In this document: in pieces, positions 19,001-26,511 of the stretch | Position numbering within the stretch: position 1 is the stretch's first letter | Layout: the number at the start of each line of letters is the position of its first letter | Origin: Pedobacter aquae | GTDB lineage: Bacteria; Bacteroidota; Bacteroidia; Sphingobacteriales; Sphingobacteriaceae | DNA length: 64,000 nucleotides | Assembly (NCBI RefSeq): GCF_008195825.1 | Contig: NZ_CP043329.1 | Coordinates: 930,001 to 994,000 of the forward strand | Direction: 5' to 3' | Translations under genes and position numbers: made by a program | The notes under the pieces: generated by a model | Databases searched by the model: none | Told to the model about the DNA's origin: nothing | Seen by the model: only the letters and a program-made list of their open reading frames with translations

Positions 19001-19493
19001 TAAGTTTTACGGAGGTTTAGCCAATAACCTCAGCTTTAGAAATTTTGATGTACATGTTTTCTTGCAGTTTGTTTATGGTAATGAGGTCATGAATGTAAAT
19101 AGATATTTGATGGAAGGTGGTACAACTACATTGGGAGCTAATCAATTTGCAAGCTACCAGAACCGCTGGACACCAGAAAATCCATCAAACCAGTATTTTA
19201 GAACAAGAGGATGGGGTCCATCAGTATATTCATCAAGAGTTATAGAAGATGGTTCTTTTATTAGATTAAAAACCATAAATTTAGGTTATAAAGTAGAAAA
19301 TAAATTATTGCAGCGCTTAGCAATAGCCAATTTAAGAGTTTATGTAGCTGCTCAAAACCTAATTACATTGACAAAATATTCGGGTAACGACCCAGAAGTT
19401 TCAGTATTTGATTCTGCCTTAACTCCTGGCTTAGATTATTCTGCATATCCACGGGCAAAGGTGGTAACATTAGGTTTAGATATTTCTTTTTGA
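16050..19493 (+). CDS. SusC-type TonB-dependent receptor with STN signalling domain
   Basis: An 1147-residue outer-membrane glycan importer. In order: a signal peptide ending KTYAQ (about residue 45); an STN domain (about 46-120, ISLSEKKASLESIFQLI) that interacts with FecR; a carboxypeptidase-like regulatory domain (about 130-210); a TonB-box/plug region (EEIIIVGYGEVNKRDLTGSV onward); and a 22-strand barrel to the end (LDISF). The STN domain marks it as a signalling transporter for the sigma/anti-sigma switch. The start is GTG 16050; ATG 16131 would cut the basic N-region, and either is possible. susD follows after 1 nt. Confidence 0.95.
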   Translation: MNYLRDGDRFSKLFGSFKFFISSAFVRMMIAVLFFLLATTKTYAQKISLSEKKASLESIFQLIEQQTPYRFVFNTIILEKGKPVAIKIKNAEIGEVLDLVFRNQPLSYTIVKQNIILKEKEISEQELTVINGLVTDEKGIGYPGARISIKSKNINTLTDQEGKYKLVLTDVRDQILSIEALGYQKQELVIQDDFNIDVQLKPDLKILEEIIIVGYGEVNKRDLTGSVGEVNMKDLAKAPVKSFDDAFAGRIAGVQVTSPDGQPGAVPTIIVRGGNSVTQDNSPLYVIDGFPIEDYNINAIHPDDISSIEVLKDASSTAIYGARGANGVVIVSTKKGIKGKSVFSFNNYYGLQGNTSQIELMQPFEFVKYQLELDSARAASIYLQDGKTLESYRDEKGINWQDELFREAPMLSSYFAVRGGNKDNNYAFSSSVFDQKGTVIASGFKRYQARLVIEQALTKRFKVGVNANMSGLKSYGTIFTGSRNTFFNILINTWQYRPIAGNFSLDELLSNAQDPAVASATNYQWNPVLTATNELRDRVNSLLTSNVYGIYDISKSLKLRITAGLNLSKLRNDEFNNSKTRQGNTSSSLGQRGVNGSITFTELSNLINENTLTYQKSIDKKHFFTVLSGFTIQENKFAYYGSGAIRIPNEALGLGGLAQGVPVVIQPQNSENRLLSFLSRLNYNYKSKYLFTATLRADGSSKFTGNNQWGYFPSGSFAWNVAQEKFMQGAHFLSETKLRLSYGLTGNNRISEYAYYGAINQGGNNSYMPGGTFISGAFVSNLSNPDLKWESTAELDFGLDIGFLNQRFTLTADIYKKKTNDLLLNAQLPTSSGFSNVFQNIGAVENKGLELTLQSFNIRNDKVKWSTSFNISFNRTKLVGLAQNQKELLSTVRWNSGNDYAQNPAYIASIGRPVAMFYGFIWDGVYQFEDFDRTATGTYVLKADIPNNGNPRQNIQPGDIKYKDINDDKVVDMQDRTEIGNPNPKFYGGLANNLSFRNFDVHVFLQFVYGNEVMNVNRYLMEGGTTTLGANQFASYQNRWTPENPSNQYFRTRGWGPSVYSSRVIEDGSFIRLKTINLGYKVENKLLQRLAIANLRVYVAAQNLITLTKYSGNDPEVSVFDSALTPGLDYSAYPRAKVVTLGLDISF

Positions 19494-19494
19494 T

Positions 19495-21087
19495 ATGAAA
19501 AGTCTAACATCCATAGCGTTTTTGTTTTTAGTGCTACATAGTTCTTGCGAGAATTATCTAGAAACAAAGCCTATTAACTTTGCCACACCAGAGACTTTTT
19601 ATAATAACGAACAAGAATTAACAGCAGCTTTAATGGCTGTTTACTCTGAGTTGGGAAGCACAAATGAAGGTACTTATTCAAGGTTTTTATCATTAGAAGC
19701 ACCATCTTCTAATGATGAGATACTAAGAAGAGGCGCTAATACAGAAGCTGCGGCTGATTCTTATAATGCCAGTGCTTCTTATGATAGGTTTTTCAATTGC
19801 TGGACAACGCTTTATTCTGGCATACAAAGGGCCAATTTGTTATTAGAAAACATCAATAAAGCCCAAGCATCTCAGGAAATTAAAAACAAGATAAAAGGAG
19901 AGGCTCTGTTTTTAAGAGCTTATTATCATTTTATTTTGGTGTCTTACTGGGGTGATGTGCCTTTGAAATTATCTTCAACAAATTCTTTAAATCAAATTTA
20001 TATAGCCAGAACACCAGCAAAACAAGTTTACGAAGCCGTTATTCTAGATATGACCAATTCTTATGATTTGGTTGATGAGATTACGAGTTTCAACCATCCC
20101 GGGCGAGTGTCTAAAACTGCTGTAGCGGGTATTTTAGCAAGAGTTTGTTTACATGCGGCTGGGCGTTTGCAAGATGCTTCTTATTATCAGACAGCAAGAG
20201 CCTGGGCTTTAAAAGTAATGGAGTCTGGTATTCATAGCCTAAATCCTGATTATAAACAGATTTTTATCAACCACAGTGCTGATGTTTATGATATTAAAGA
20301 ATCTATTTGGGAAGTAGAATTTGAGCAAGATAACGGTTCACAAAGAAATGAAGGTGAACGCTTTGGATCTACCATTGGTATCAGAAATAATGATGATAAA
20401 ACCGGGTTTATGCAAGGTAATTATACAGCTACTGGTGTTTTATATAATTTATATGCGGCCGGAGATTTAAGAAGAGATTGGAATATAGCACCATTTTATT
20501 ATCCTAATTTTGATAGAAATAATGCGGCAGTACTTTACTCATCTACCTATAGATGGGGCCGTTATGTAGCTAAATGGCGAAGAGAATATCAGACCAAAGA
20601 CTTTAATAAAAACTTTGGAGGTACCAATTGGCCTTTATTAAGATATGCCGATGTTTTATTGATGTTTGCAGAAGCTGAAAATGAAATTAATGGCCCAACT
20701 CCAGCAGCTTACCAAGCTGTTAATTTAGTTAGAAGACGAGCTTACAGGTTATTTACCGAGCAAAATAATGTAGCAGATTTACCTATAGGTTTAAATAAGG
20801 CGTCTTTCTTTAATTGGATAAAGGATGAAAGAGCTAGAGAATTGGCTTTTGAAGGTCATCGGAAATTAGATTTAATACGGTGGAATTTACTCATCAGTAC
20901 CATGCAGCAAATGGTTACAACCATCTCCACAGCGGCACCATCAGGTTCAAATACGGCTTTGGGTTATTCTGGTAGGGTATCTACTTTAAGATCTTATCAA
21001 AATTTCAGTAATCGTGATTTATTTTTCCCCATCCCTACACAAGAAATATCATTAAATAGCTTGATGATACAAAATACAGGCTGGTAA
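19495..21087 (+). CDS. SusD-type surface glycan-binding lipoprotein
   Basis: A 530-residue lipoprotein (Cys18, in LHSSCEN) with SusD/RagB features. There is an N-terminal TPR-like half with IQRANLLLENI and ALFLRAYYHFILVSYWGDVPL, and a C-terminal half ending in RARELAFEGHRKLDLIRW and FPIPTQEISLN. It caps the SusC barrel from outside and captures oligosaccharide. It begins 1 nt after susC, as usual for a SusCD pair. The binding site cannot be assigned from sequence, so it does not reveal the substrate. Confidence 0.96.
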   Translation: MKSLTSIAFLFLVLHSSCENYLETKPINFATPETFYNNEQELTAALMAVYSELGSTNEGTYSRFLSLEAPSSNDEILRRGANTEAAADSYNASASYDRFFNCWTTLYSGIQRANLLLENINKAQASQEIKNKIKGEALFLRAYYHFILVSYWGDVPLKLSSTNSLNQIYIARTPAKQVYEAVILDMTNSYDLVDEITSFNHPGRVSKTAVAGILARVCLHAAGRLQDASYYQTARAWALKVMESGIHSLNPDYKQIFINHSADVYDIKESIWEVEFEQDNGSQRNEGERFGSTIGIRNNDDKTGFMQGNYTATGVLYNLYAAGDLRRDWNIAPFYYPNFDRNNAAVLYSSTYRWGRYVAKWRREYQTKDFNKNFGGTNWPLLRYADVLLMFAEAENEINGPTPAAYQAVNLVRRRAYRLFTEQNNVADLPIGLNKASFFNWIKDERARELAFEGHRKLDLIRWNLLISTMQQMVTTISTAAPSGSNTALGYSGRVSTLRSYQNFSNRDLFFPIPTQEISLNSLMIQNTGW

Positions 21088-21259
21088 ACTATTTCTAAAA
21101 ATACCTATACTTTATGTGTGTTTAAGAGCTAAATACACTCTATCATTTTATAGCTTATTTAACCAATTGTAAATCTGTTTCAATAAAGTGAAGATGTTTC
21201 TTCCTCGCTATGATAAACAAGATTTAGGCTTATAATTATTAATCTAAATAAACGCTCTC

Positions 21260-21282
21260 ATGGGTTTAATACCCGTTTTATT
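21260..21282 (+). terminator. Terminator or attenuator after susD
   Basis: ATGGGT-TTAAT-ACCCGT forms a 6-bp stem followed by TTTATT. It lies in the 233-bp spacer between susD and the next gene and would make downstream genes less abundant than susCD. Confidence 0.45.
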
Positions 21283-21320
21283 GCGATTAATTAACCAATT
21301 ATAACCTAAAAATTAGAAAA

Positions 21321-22175
21321 ATGATTCAAAAACATCAACCAAGAAACATGGTTTCTTTGTCTTTGCTTTTAATAGCAGGACTATTCACTGCATGTGAAAA
21401 TGATTTACAACCGCTTATTGGCGAACAAAATGAAGCCACACAGGCAAGAGCTATTTACAGTACCAGAACCGTAAATTGGAACAACCTAAGCGATGGAACC
21501 TATACAAATACCGAAGCAGTTGCAGATTTTGGTAACGTAACAGGTTGGAATGAAGCTAGAGCCTATATTTCTTCTGGTACAGCCCGTGTAAAATTAGAAC
21601 CTAATGCGCTTTCCGGTGCAGGAGGTATGATATCAAATATTGATATTTCTGATGGTAGCGAATATGAACTACAGTATGATGTAAAATTCCATAGTCAGTT
21701 TGATTGGAGTCGTGGCGGAAAAGTAGGCTTTGGTTTTAAAATTGGAGAAGGTAATACCGGATGCGATAAAGCTGATGATGGCAACGGCGGAAGTGCCAGA
21801 ATGATGTGGTATACAGATAATAATGGGGTAACAAGATTAAAACCTTATATCTATTACAAAGATATGCCGGGTACTTGTGGCTATGATTTTGGTAAAGCCT
21901 ATCCAGCATCAGGAAGTATACAAAAAGGAACTTGGTACACCATTAAAATTTATGTTAAAAGTAATACCGGAACCAGTACAAATGGTAGGATAAGAGTTAC
22001 TGTTGAAGGAGAAACTATTTTAGATAATGCTATTAGATGGACAACCAATGATGCTAAACGTTTAATCAATACCATGGCTTTTACTTCATTTAGAGGAGGA
22101 AGTGATTCTTATTGGGAATCTAGCACCGTAGGCTATATCTATTACGATAATTTATCGTGGACTAAAATAAACTAA
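21321..22175 (+). CDS. Putative PL14-like polysaccharide lyase or glycan-binding surface lipoprotein
   Basis: A 284-residue lipoprotein (Cys25 in AGLFTACEN) with one beta-jelly-roll domain. Segments GGKVGFGFKIGEG, GNGGSARMMWYTD and GTWYTIKIYVKSN match the pattern of the polysaccharide-lyase 14 (alginate/glucuronan lyase) group, in which the conserved Lys/Tyr/Arg face a sugar cleft. Two Cys (in NTGCDK and GTCGYD) may form a disulfide. It sits directly after susCD, where surface glycan-binding proteins or surface endo-enzymes usually are. It may cleave or only bind; I recognise the fold better than the activity. Confidence 0.55.
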   Translation: MIQKHQPRNMVSLSLLLIAGLFTACENDLQPLIGEQNEATQARAIYSTRTVNWNNLSDGTYTNTEAVADFGNVTGWNEARAYISSGTARVKLEPNALSGAGGMISNIDISDGSEYELQYDVKFHSQFDWSRGGKVGFGFKIGEGNTGCDKADDGNGGSARMMWYTDNNGVTRLKPYIYYKDMPGTCGYDFGKAYPASGSIQKGTWYTIKIYVKSNTGTSTNGRIRVTVEGETILDNAIRWTTNDAKRLINTMAFTSFRGGSDSYWESSTVGYIYYDNLSWTKIN

Positions 22176-22208
22176 TTTCACAATCACTTTAAAAGGTTAA
22201 TTAATCAA

Positions 22209-22245
22209 AGCCAGATTCTGATATTTTAGAATCTGGCTATTTTAA
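22209..22245 (+). terminator. Strong hairpin immediately upstream of the barrel gene
   Basis: AGCCAGATTCT (22209-22219) and AGAATCTGGCT (22228-22238) make a perfect 11-bp stem with an 8-nt loop, followed by ATTTT. It ends only 9 nt before the next ATG (22248), so it may be a terminator with read-through or an RNA-stability element. Confidence 0.65.
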
Positions 22246-22247
22246 AA

Positions 22248-23111
22248 ATGAAAGCACTTAAACTACTTCTTTTATTAATTTTCTTTAAGAGCGGTTTGCA
22301 TGCACAAAACCGTATAGAAGTAGATTTTTCTTCGGCTTACCAAACAGATAATTTTAAATGGTCTATTGCTGGTAATAGTCAAGGTCAAAACCCTAACATT
22401 TTATCAGAAGTAAGTTGGCGAAATCTAAAAGGCCCTGCCTTTAACTTAGATATTCACCTGCCTATCAGTTCTAAGTTTGCACTAAAAGCTAATTTAGGTC
22501 AGTTCTTTATTCTTAATGGGCGAGTAAATGATACAGATTATTTAGAAGATAACCGTACAAGCCCGTCATTCTCGGCAGATTTAGAGAGTAACAAAGGTTA
22601 CAGTAGAAATTTTCTATTGGGCTTGAGTTATCAATTACATCTCCATAAACTTAGGCTACAACCTATGCTGGCTTATGGATTAACACAGCAACTACTTTAT
22701 TTACAAGATGATAATAACCTAAATAGTACCTATAAAACTAATTGGTATGGTATAATGGCTGGTTTAAATCTTAAATATTCTTTATTTAAAAGCTTAGAAC
22801 TTAACCATACTCTTCATTATCATCAACTAAAATATAGGGCAGTTGCTAATTGGAATTTAATAGAAAATTTTGCTCATCCTGATAGCTTTAAGCACTATGC
22901 TAATGGTTATGCAGTATCTGGAGATACTAAAGCTGTATTTCTTTTCCATCCTAAGATTAATCCATTTGCTTATTTCAGACTCCAACTTTGGAATACAGGA
23001 AAAGGTATAGATGAGGTTTTTTATGCTAACGGTACGCAATCATACACCCAATTACAAGATGTTGCCAGAAAAAGTGCTGCATTAGGTATTGGTATCCAAT
23101 ATAAACTCTAA
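22248..23111 (+). CDS. Omptin-like outer-membrane beta-barrel protein
   Basis: A 287-residue protein with a signal peptide ending LHAQ and about ten amphipathic strands. The start of the mature part (FKWSIAGNSQGQNPNILSEV) and the GRVNDTDYLEDNRT loop resemble the omptin/Pom barrel group. Asp95 and Asp97 (DTD) lie where omptin proteases have a catalytic Asp pair. The His-Asp dyad of omptins is not clear: FAHPDSFKH (208-216) has the residues but not the spacing. It may therefore be a non-protease relative. It lies inside the PUL, between the PL14-like and beta-helix genes. Confidence 0.5.
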   Translation: MKALKLLLLLIFFKSGLHAQNRIEVDFSSAYQTDNFKWSIAGNSQGQNPNILSEVSWRNLKGPAFNLDIHLPISSKFALKANLGQFFILNGRVNDTDYLEDNRTSPSFSADLESNKGYSRNFLLGLSYQLHLHKLRLQPMLAYGLTQQLLYLQDDNNLNSTYKTNWYGIMAGLNLKYSLFKSLELNHTLHYHQLKYRAVANWNLIENFAHPDSFKHYANGYAVSGDTKAVFLFHPKINPFAYFRLQLWNTGKGIDEVFYANGTQSYTQLQDVARKSAALGIGIQYKL

Positions 23112-23124
23112 AAATAACCTAAAA

Positions 23125-24642
23125 ATGTTTAAAAAAATTACGCTTATCTCATTCATCCAAATCGCTTTAGGAAGTACTTATGCCCAAGAAGTATCGCCCT
23201 TATGGACAGATTTTTTAAATGCTAAAAAGACAGGTAAAGAAGCCGTTTTACCTGATTTTTCTTTTGCAGGATACCATTTTTCTGAGAAAAATATTCCTGA
23301 TGTGAGCAAGCATAAATACTTTAATGTGAAAGATTTTGGTGCTTTACCTAACGATGATAAATTTGATGATGAAGCTATCCAGAAAACTATAAAAGCGGCT
23401 GAGGCTTATAACAAACCTGCTGTCGTGTTTTTTCCTGCTGGTAAATACCTTATTGCTCCTGATGAAGATTCTACCAAGCATATCAGAATAAGTAAAAGTC
23501 ATATCATATTAAAAGGAGCAGGAAGTGGGGTTAATGGCACAGAAATATATCAGGCAAATAAAAGAATCAACGGCCGTCAGTTTGTTTTTAAGCCCGAGGA
23601 TAGTAAGCCTGCCAGAATCACAGAAATTACAAATGAGGCTAAAAGAGCAAGTTTTGAAGTTGTAGTTGCTGATGCTTCGAAATTAAAAGTTGGGCAAGAT
23701 GTGGTGATTAACCATAGGAGCGAGGCTTATACCAAGCAATATTTTGCGCCTTTAAATTTAAAACCACAGTGGACAAGGTTATTTGGGGATAATGGTGGAA
23801 TGCAGATTTTTGAAATCCATACCATTACTAAAATTGAAGGAAACAAATTAACCTTTAAAAACCCTATCCATTTAGATATTAAAATGATTGAAGGTAAAAG
23901 CTGGAATTTATTAAGTTATCCATCTATAGAAGAATGTGGTATTGAGGATATTTTGTTCAGCAGTAATTGGAAAAGCTATCCAGAAGAATTTGTTCATCAT
24001 AAAGATTTAATTCATGATTACGCTTATGAAGCCGTAGGGATGGAGTTTGTGAAAAATAGCTGGGTAAGAAACTGTGTTTTTCAAGATTGGAATGAAGGGA
24101 TAAACATTCGCTCTGGTTATCAGGTAAGTGTGCTGAATACCCACTTTAGAGGTAAAAAAGGACATGCTTCTGTTCATGCTAGAACGGGTTATGGTATTTT
24201 AATTAAAAATTGTTCTTTTAATGGCGCACAACATCATGGTGCGGGTAATGGTTATAGTGCGGTAAATACGGTTATTACACAATGCACTTTAGGTAAAGAT
24301 CAAAATTTTGATATCCACTCGGGCCAACCCATTGCAACTTTGTTTGATGCCATTGATGGTGGTGTGTTTTATAATTTAGGAGGTCCGGAGCCTGGCTATC
24401 CACATCATGGTAAGGATTTAGTGCTTTGGAATTTTAACCACTCGGCAGAGAAAAATCAGCATTATAATTTTTGGGATGAAACCAGAAGAAGAAATAATAC
24501 CATAGCGCAACCCATTTTGGTAGGTTTTACCTCTAATACCACGGTAACTTTTGAAAAAATAGGTGTAAATGAATCTCAAGGGAAGAATGTGTTTCCAAAA
24601 TCATTGTTTGAAGCACAACTAGAGCTAAGATTACGCAAATAA
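23125..24642 (+). CDS. Secreted right-handed beta-helix protein (pectate-lyase-superfamily/DUF4955-like)
   Basis: A 505-residue protein with a signal peptide ending STYAQ. A DFGALPNDDKFDDEAIQKTI segment and FFPAGKYLI are the hallmarks of the pectate-lyase-3/pectinase beta-helix fold. The helix rungs follow (WVRNCVFQDWNEGINIRSGY, HARTGYGILIKNCSF), with a His-rich surface (GAQHHGAGNGYS, PGYPHHGKD). The fold points to cleavage of an acidic polysaccharide, but the family has no activity that I can name with confidence. The start is ATG 23125; the GTG at 23089 overlaps the previous gene. A paralogue lies at 37128-38669. Confidence 0.75.
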   Translation: MFKKITLISFIQIALGSTYAQEVSPLWTDFLNAKKTGKEAVLPDFSFAGYHFSEKNIPDVSKHKYFNVKDFGALPNDDKFDDEAIQKTIKAAEAYNKPAVVFFPAGKYLIAPDEDSTKHIRISKSHIILKGAGSGVNGTEIYQANKRINGRQFVFKPEDSKPARITEITNEAKRASFEVVVADASKLKVGQDVVINHRSEAYTKQYFAPLNLKPQWTRLFGDNGGMQIFEIHTITKIEGNKLTFKNPIHLDIKMIEGKSWNLLSYPSIEECGIEDILFSSNWKSYPEEFVHHKDLIHDYAYEAVGMEFVKNSWVRNCVFQDWNEGINIRSGYQVSVLNTHFRGKKGHASVHARTGYGILIKNCSFNGAQHHGAGNGYSAVNTVITQCTLGKDQNFDIHSGQPIATLFDAIDGGVFYNLGGPEPGYPHHGKDLVLWNFNHSAEKNQHYNFWDETRRRNNTIAQPILVGFTSNTTVTFEKIGVNESQGKNVFPKSLFEAQLELRLRK

Positions 24643-24646
24643 TCTT

Positions 24647-25243
24647 CTAATAATTATCCATTATTCTGAGTAAAACCAGGATAATGGATAGATCTTTTAA
24701 AGCATTTCTTAAATGTTTTAAAGCGTGGGTAAGCTGGTTTTCTACCGTACGTTTAGAAATATTTAGCTTTTGGGCAATTTCATCATTAGAGAGATTTTCT
24801 TTTCTACTCATGATAAATATTTCCCTACATCTTTTAGGTAAGGCGGTTAAATAGCTATCTATTCGGTTCTCAAGGTCTAAATACTTTATTTTATCGTCTA
24901 TGGGGTTGGCGTTATCAGCTTTATCATCAAGCAGGTCGTAATTTTCTACCAACTCTAACGGAGATGTTTTTATAGCCTTTAATTTTTTATAAACATGATA
25001 TCTTGCAGAACTTGTTAAATAAGCTTGTAAAGATTCTATTTCTAGCTGTTCTCTCTTGTTCCAGATGTTCAGAAATAAATCATTCACAATTTCTGTACAA
25101 GCATCTTTATCCTTTAAATACCTGAAAGCTGTAGTAAAAACTTTAGACCAATACATGTCAAACAAAGCTCTAAAAGCCTTTTGATCATGCTGTTTTATAA
25201 GTTTCCATAATTCGTTATCCGTCAGTTTATCGTATCCTAGCAT
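24647..25243 (-). CDS. ECF sigma-70 factor, Bacteroidota expansion family (PUL sigma factor)
   Basis: A 198-residue protein. Sigma region 2 is seen in AFRALFDMYWSKVFTTAFRYLKD followed by TEIVNDLFLNIW. Region 4, with its HTH, is LPKRCREIFIMSRKENLSNDEIAQKLNISKRTVENQL. It should direct RNA polymerase to the PUL promoters when FecR releases it. It is unusual in lying at the far end of the susCD block, convergent, with only 4 nt between stop codons. It is the only ECF gene in the window and so the likely FecR partner, unless an unlinked one exists. Confidence 0.92.
   Translation of the reverse strand: MLGYDKLTDNELWKLIKQHDQKAFRALFDMYWSKVFTTAFRYLKDKDACTEIVNDLFLNIWNKREQLEIESLQAYLTSSARYHVYKKLKAIKTSPLELVENYDLLDDKADNANPIDDKIKYLDLENRIDSYLTALPKRCREIFIMSRKENLSNDEIAQKLNISKRTVENQLTHALKHLRNALKDLSIILVLLRIMDNY
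24655..24690. terminator. Possible two-way hairpin at the convergent beta-helix/sigma junction
   Basis: TATCCATTAT (24655-24664) and ATAATGGATA (24681-24690) form a perfect 10-bp stem with a 16-nt loop, inside the last codons of the sigma gene. T-tracts are poor, so its activity is doubtful. Confidence 0.3.
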
Positions 25244-25599
25244 TGCTTTTAGCTTGTAAGCTCTTAATCATCTAATATTTAAAATCAATGATGTTACTAT
25301 AAGACATTTTAAAGTCTTACAGGTATTTATCTCTGCTAAAGTTTTAATTGGCATCCAAATAAAGTAAAATATAAAGTCTTAAAAAAATTTAAAATTTTTA
25401 TGTGTGTGCAAAGCTCTTTAAGTCTCTATAAGTTTAGTAAGAAGCCCAACTCAAGGCTTAAACTGTAAAACCAATTAAACTAAAGATAATACTTCTGTTT
25501 GATGAAATAGTAGAATGATGATAATTTACTTAAAGGTAAATTTTGTTTCACTATTGTCTTTGTTGATTTTATAATTTTTTAACTGATTTAATTAAGTTG
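25244..25599. other. Divergent spacer between sigma factor and AraC gene
   Basis: 356 bp of AT-rich DNA that must carry the start signals of both the sigma gene and the AraC-led operon. AACCAATT is at 25469-25476. I find no exact TTG/TAnnTTTG pair on either strand and no gene. Confidence 0.5.
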
Positions 25600-26484
25600 A
25601 TGATGAGACCACAATTATTAAAAGTTACTTCAGGACCGGTGCATTCTTTTACCGTAAGGCAGGATTTGTTACCCAATATTGATAAGTTGCATTATCATGC
25701 AGAGATTGAACTTATTCAAATTGTTAAAGGTAAGGGCACACAACTTATTGGCGATAGCATCAAAAGATTTGATGCCGGTGATATATTTTTAATTGGCTCT
25801 GGTTTACCTCATAATTTAAAATATGATGAACCTTATGTGCAAGAGTCAGGGAAATCATTAACAGAATCAAGGGTTATACAATTCCATGAGAATTTCTGGG
25901 GAGCATCTTTCTTGAACTTGCCAGAGAACAAAATCATCCGAGATTTATTAGAGCAATCTAAACGTGGTATACAAATTCAAGGGTTAACAAAAATTAAAGT
26001 AGCAGGTTATTTAGATAAATTGGTTGATGCTGAAGGGCCAGAAAGAATATTATTACTCATTTCTATCTTGCAAATTATAGCAAAAGCAGCTGAGGATGTT
26101 TGTTTACTATCTTCTATAGGTTTTAATAATGAAGTTAAAGATTTCGAAAACCATAGAATGACCTTAATTTACGAGTATACCTTAGCCAATTTTAAAAAGA
26201 AAATCCAATTGGATGAAATAGCTAAAATAGCACATATAAGTCCTCATTCTTTTTGCCGATATTTCAAATCAAGAACCAAGAAAACCTATTCTCAGTTTTT
26301 ACTAGAAGTAAAAGTTGGGCAAGCTTGTAAACTATTAATGGATAATGATTTAAGTATAAAAGAATTGTGCTATGAAAGTGGCTTTAATAATTTTGCCAGT
26401 TTCCATAAATATTTCAAAATCATTACAGGTTTAAGCCCTTTGAGTTATAAAAAAGAATTTAACCAAAGACAACCCGCGGCCTAA
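25600..26484 (+). CDS. AraC-family transcriptional regulator with N-terminal cupin domain
   Basis: A 294-residue protein. The N-terminal half (about 1-130) is a cupin: LHYHAEIELIQIVKGKGTQ, FDAGDIFLIGSGLPH. The C-terminal half carries two HTH motifs, IQLDEIAKIAHISPHSFCRYFKSRT and LSIKELCYESGFNNFASFHKYFKIITG, which ends in the usual SPLSYKK. The cupin probably binds a sugar from the glycan, and the protein then activates the operon it leads. The start is ATG 25600; the frame also has a TTG just before it. The first sulfatase follows after 27 nt. Confidence 0.92.
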   Translation: MMRPQLLKVTSGPVHSFTVRQDLLPNIDKLHYHAEIELIQIVKGKGTQLIGDSIKRFDAGDIFLIGSGLPHNLKYDEPYVQESGKSLTESRVIQFHENFWGASFLNLPENKIIRDLLEQSKRGIQIQGLTKIKVAGYLDKLVDAEGPERILLLISILQIIAKAAEDVCLLSSIGFNNEVKDFENHRMTLIYEYTLANFKKKIQLDEIAKIAHISPHSFCRYFKSRTKKTYSQFLLEVKVGQACKLLMDNDLSIKELCYESGFNNFASFHKYFKIITGLSPLSYKKEFNQRQPAA

Positions 26485-26511
26485 TTCAGACTAACCAATT
26501 TATATCTTATA

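Noticed and set aside
24655-24690. Riboswitch or attenuator at the sigma gene end
   Set aside because: Only one simple stem at the 3' end, in coding sequence, with poor T-tracts. Kept only as a weak terminator candidate.
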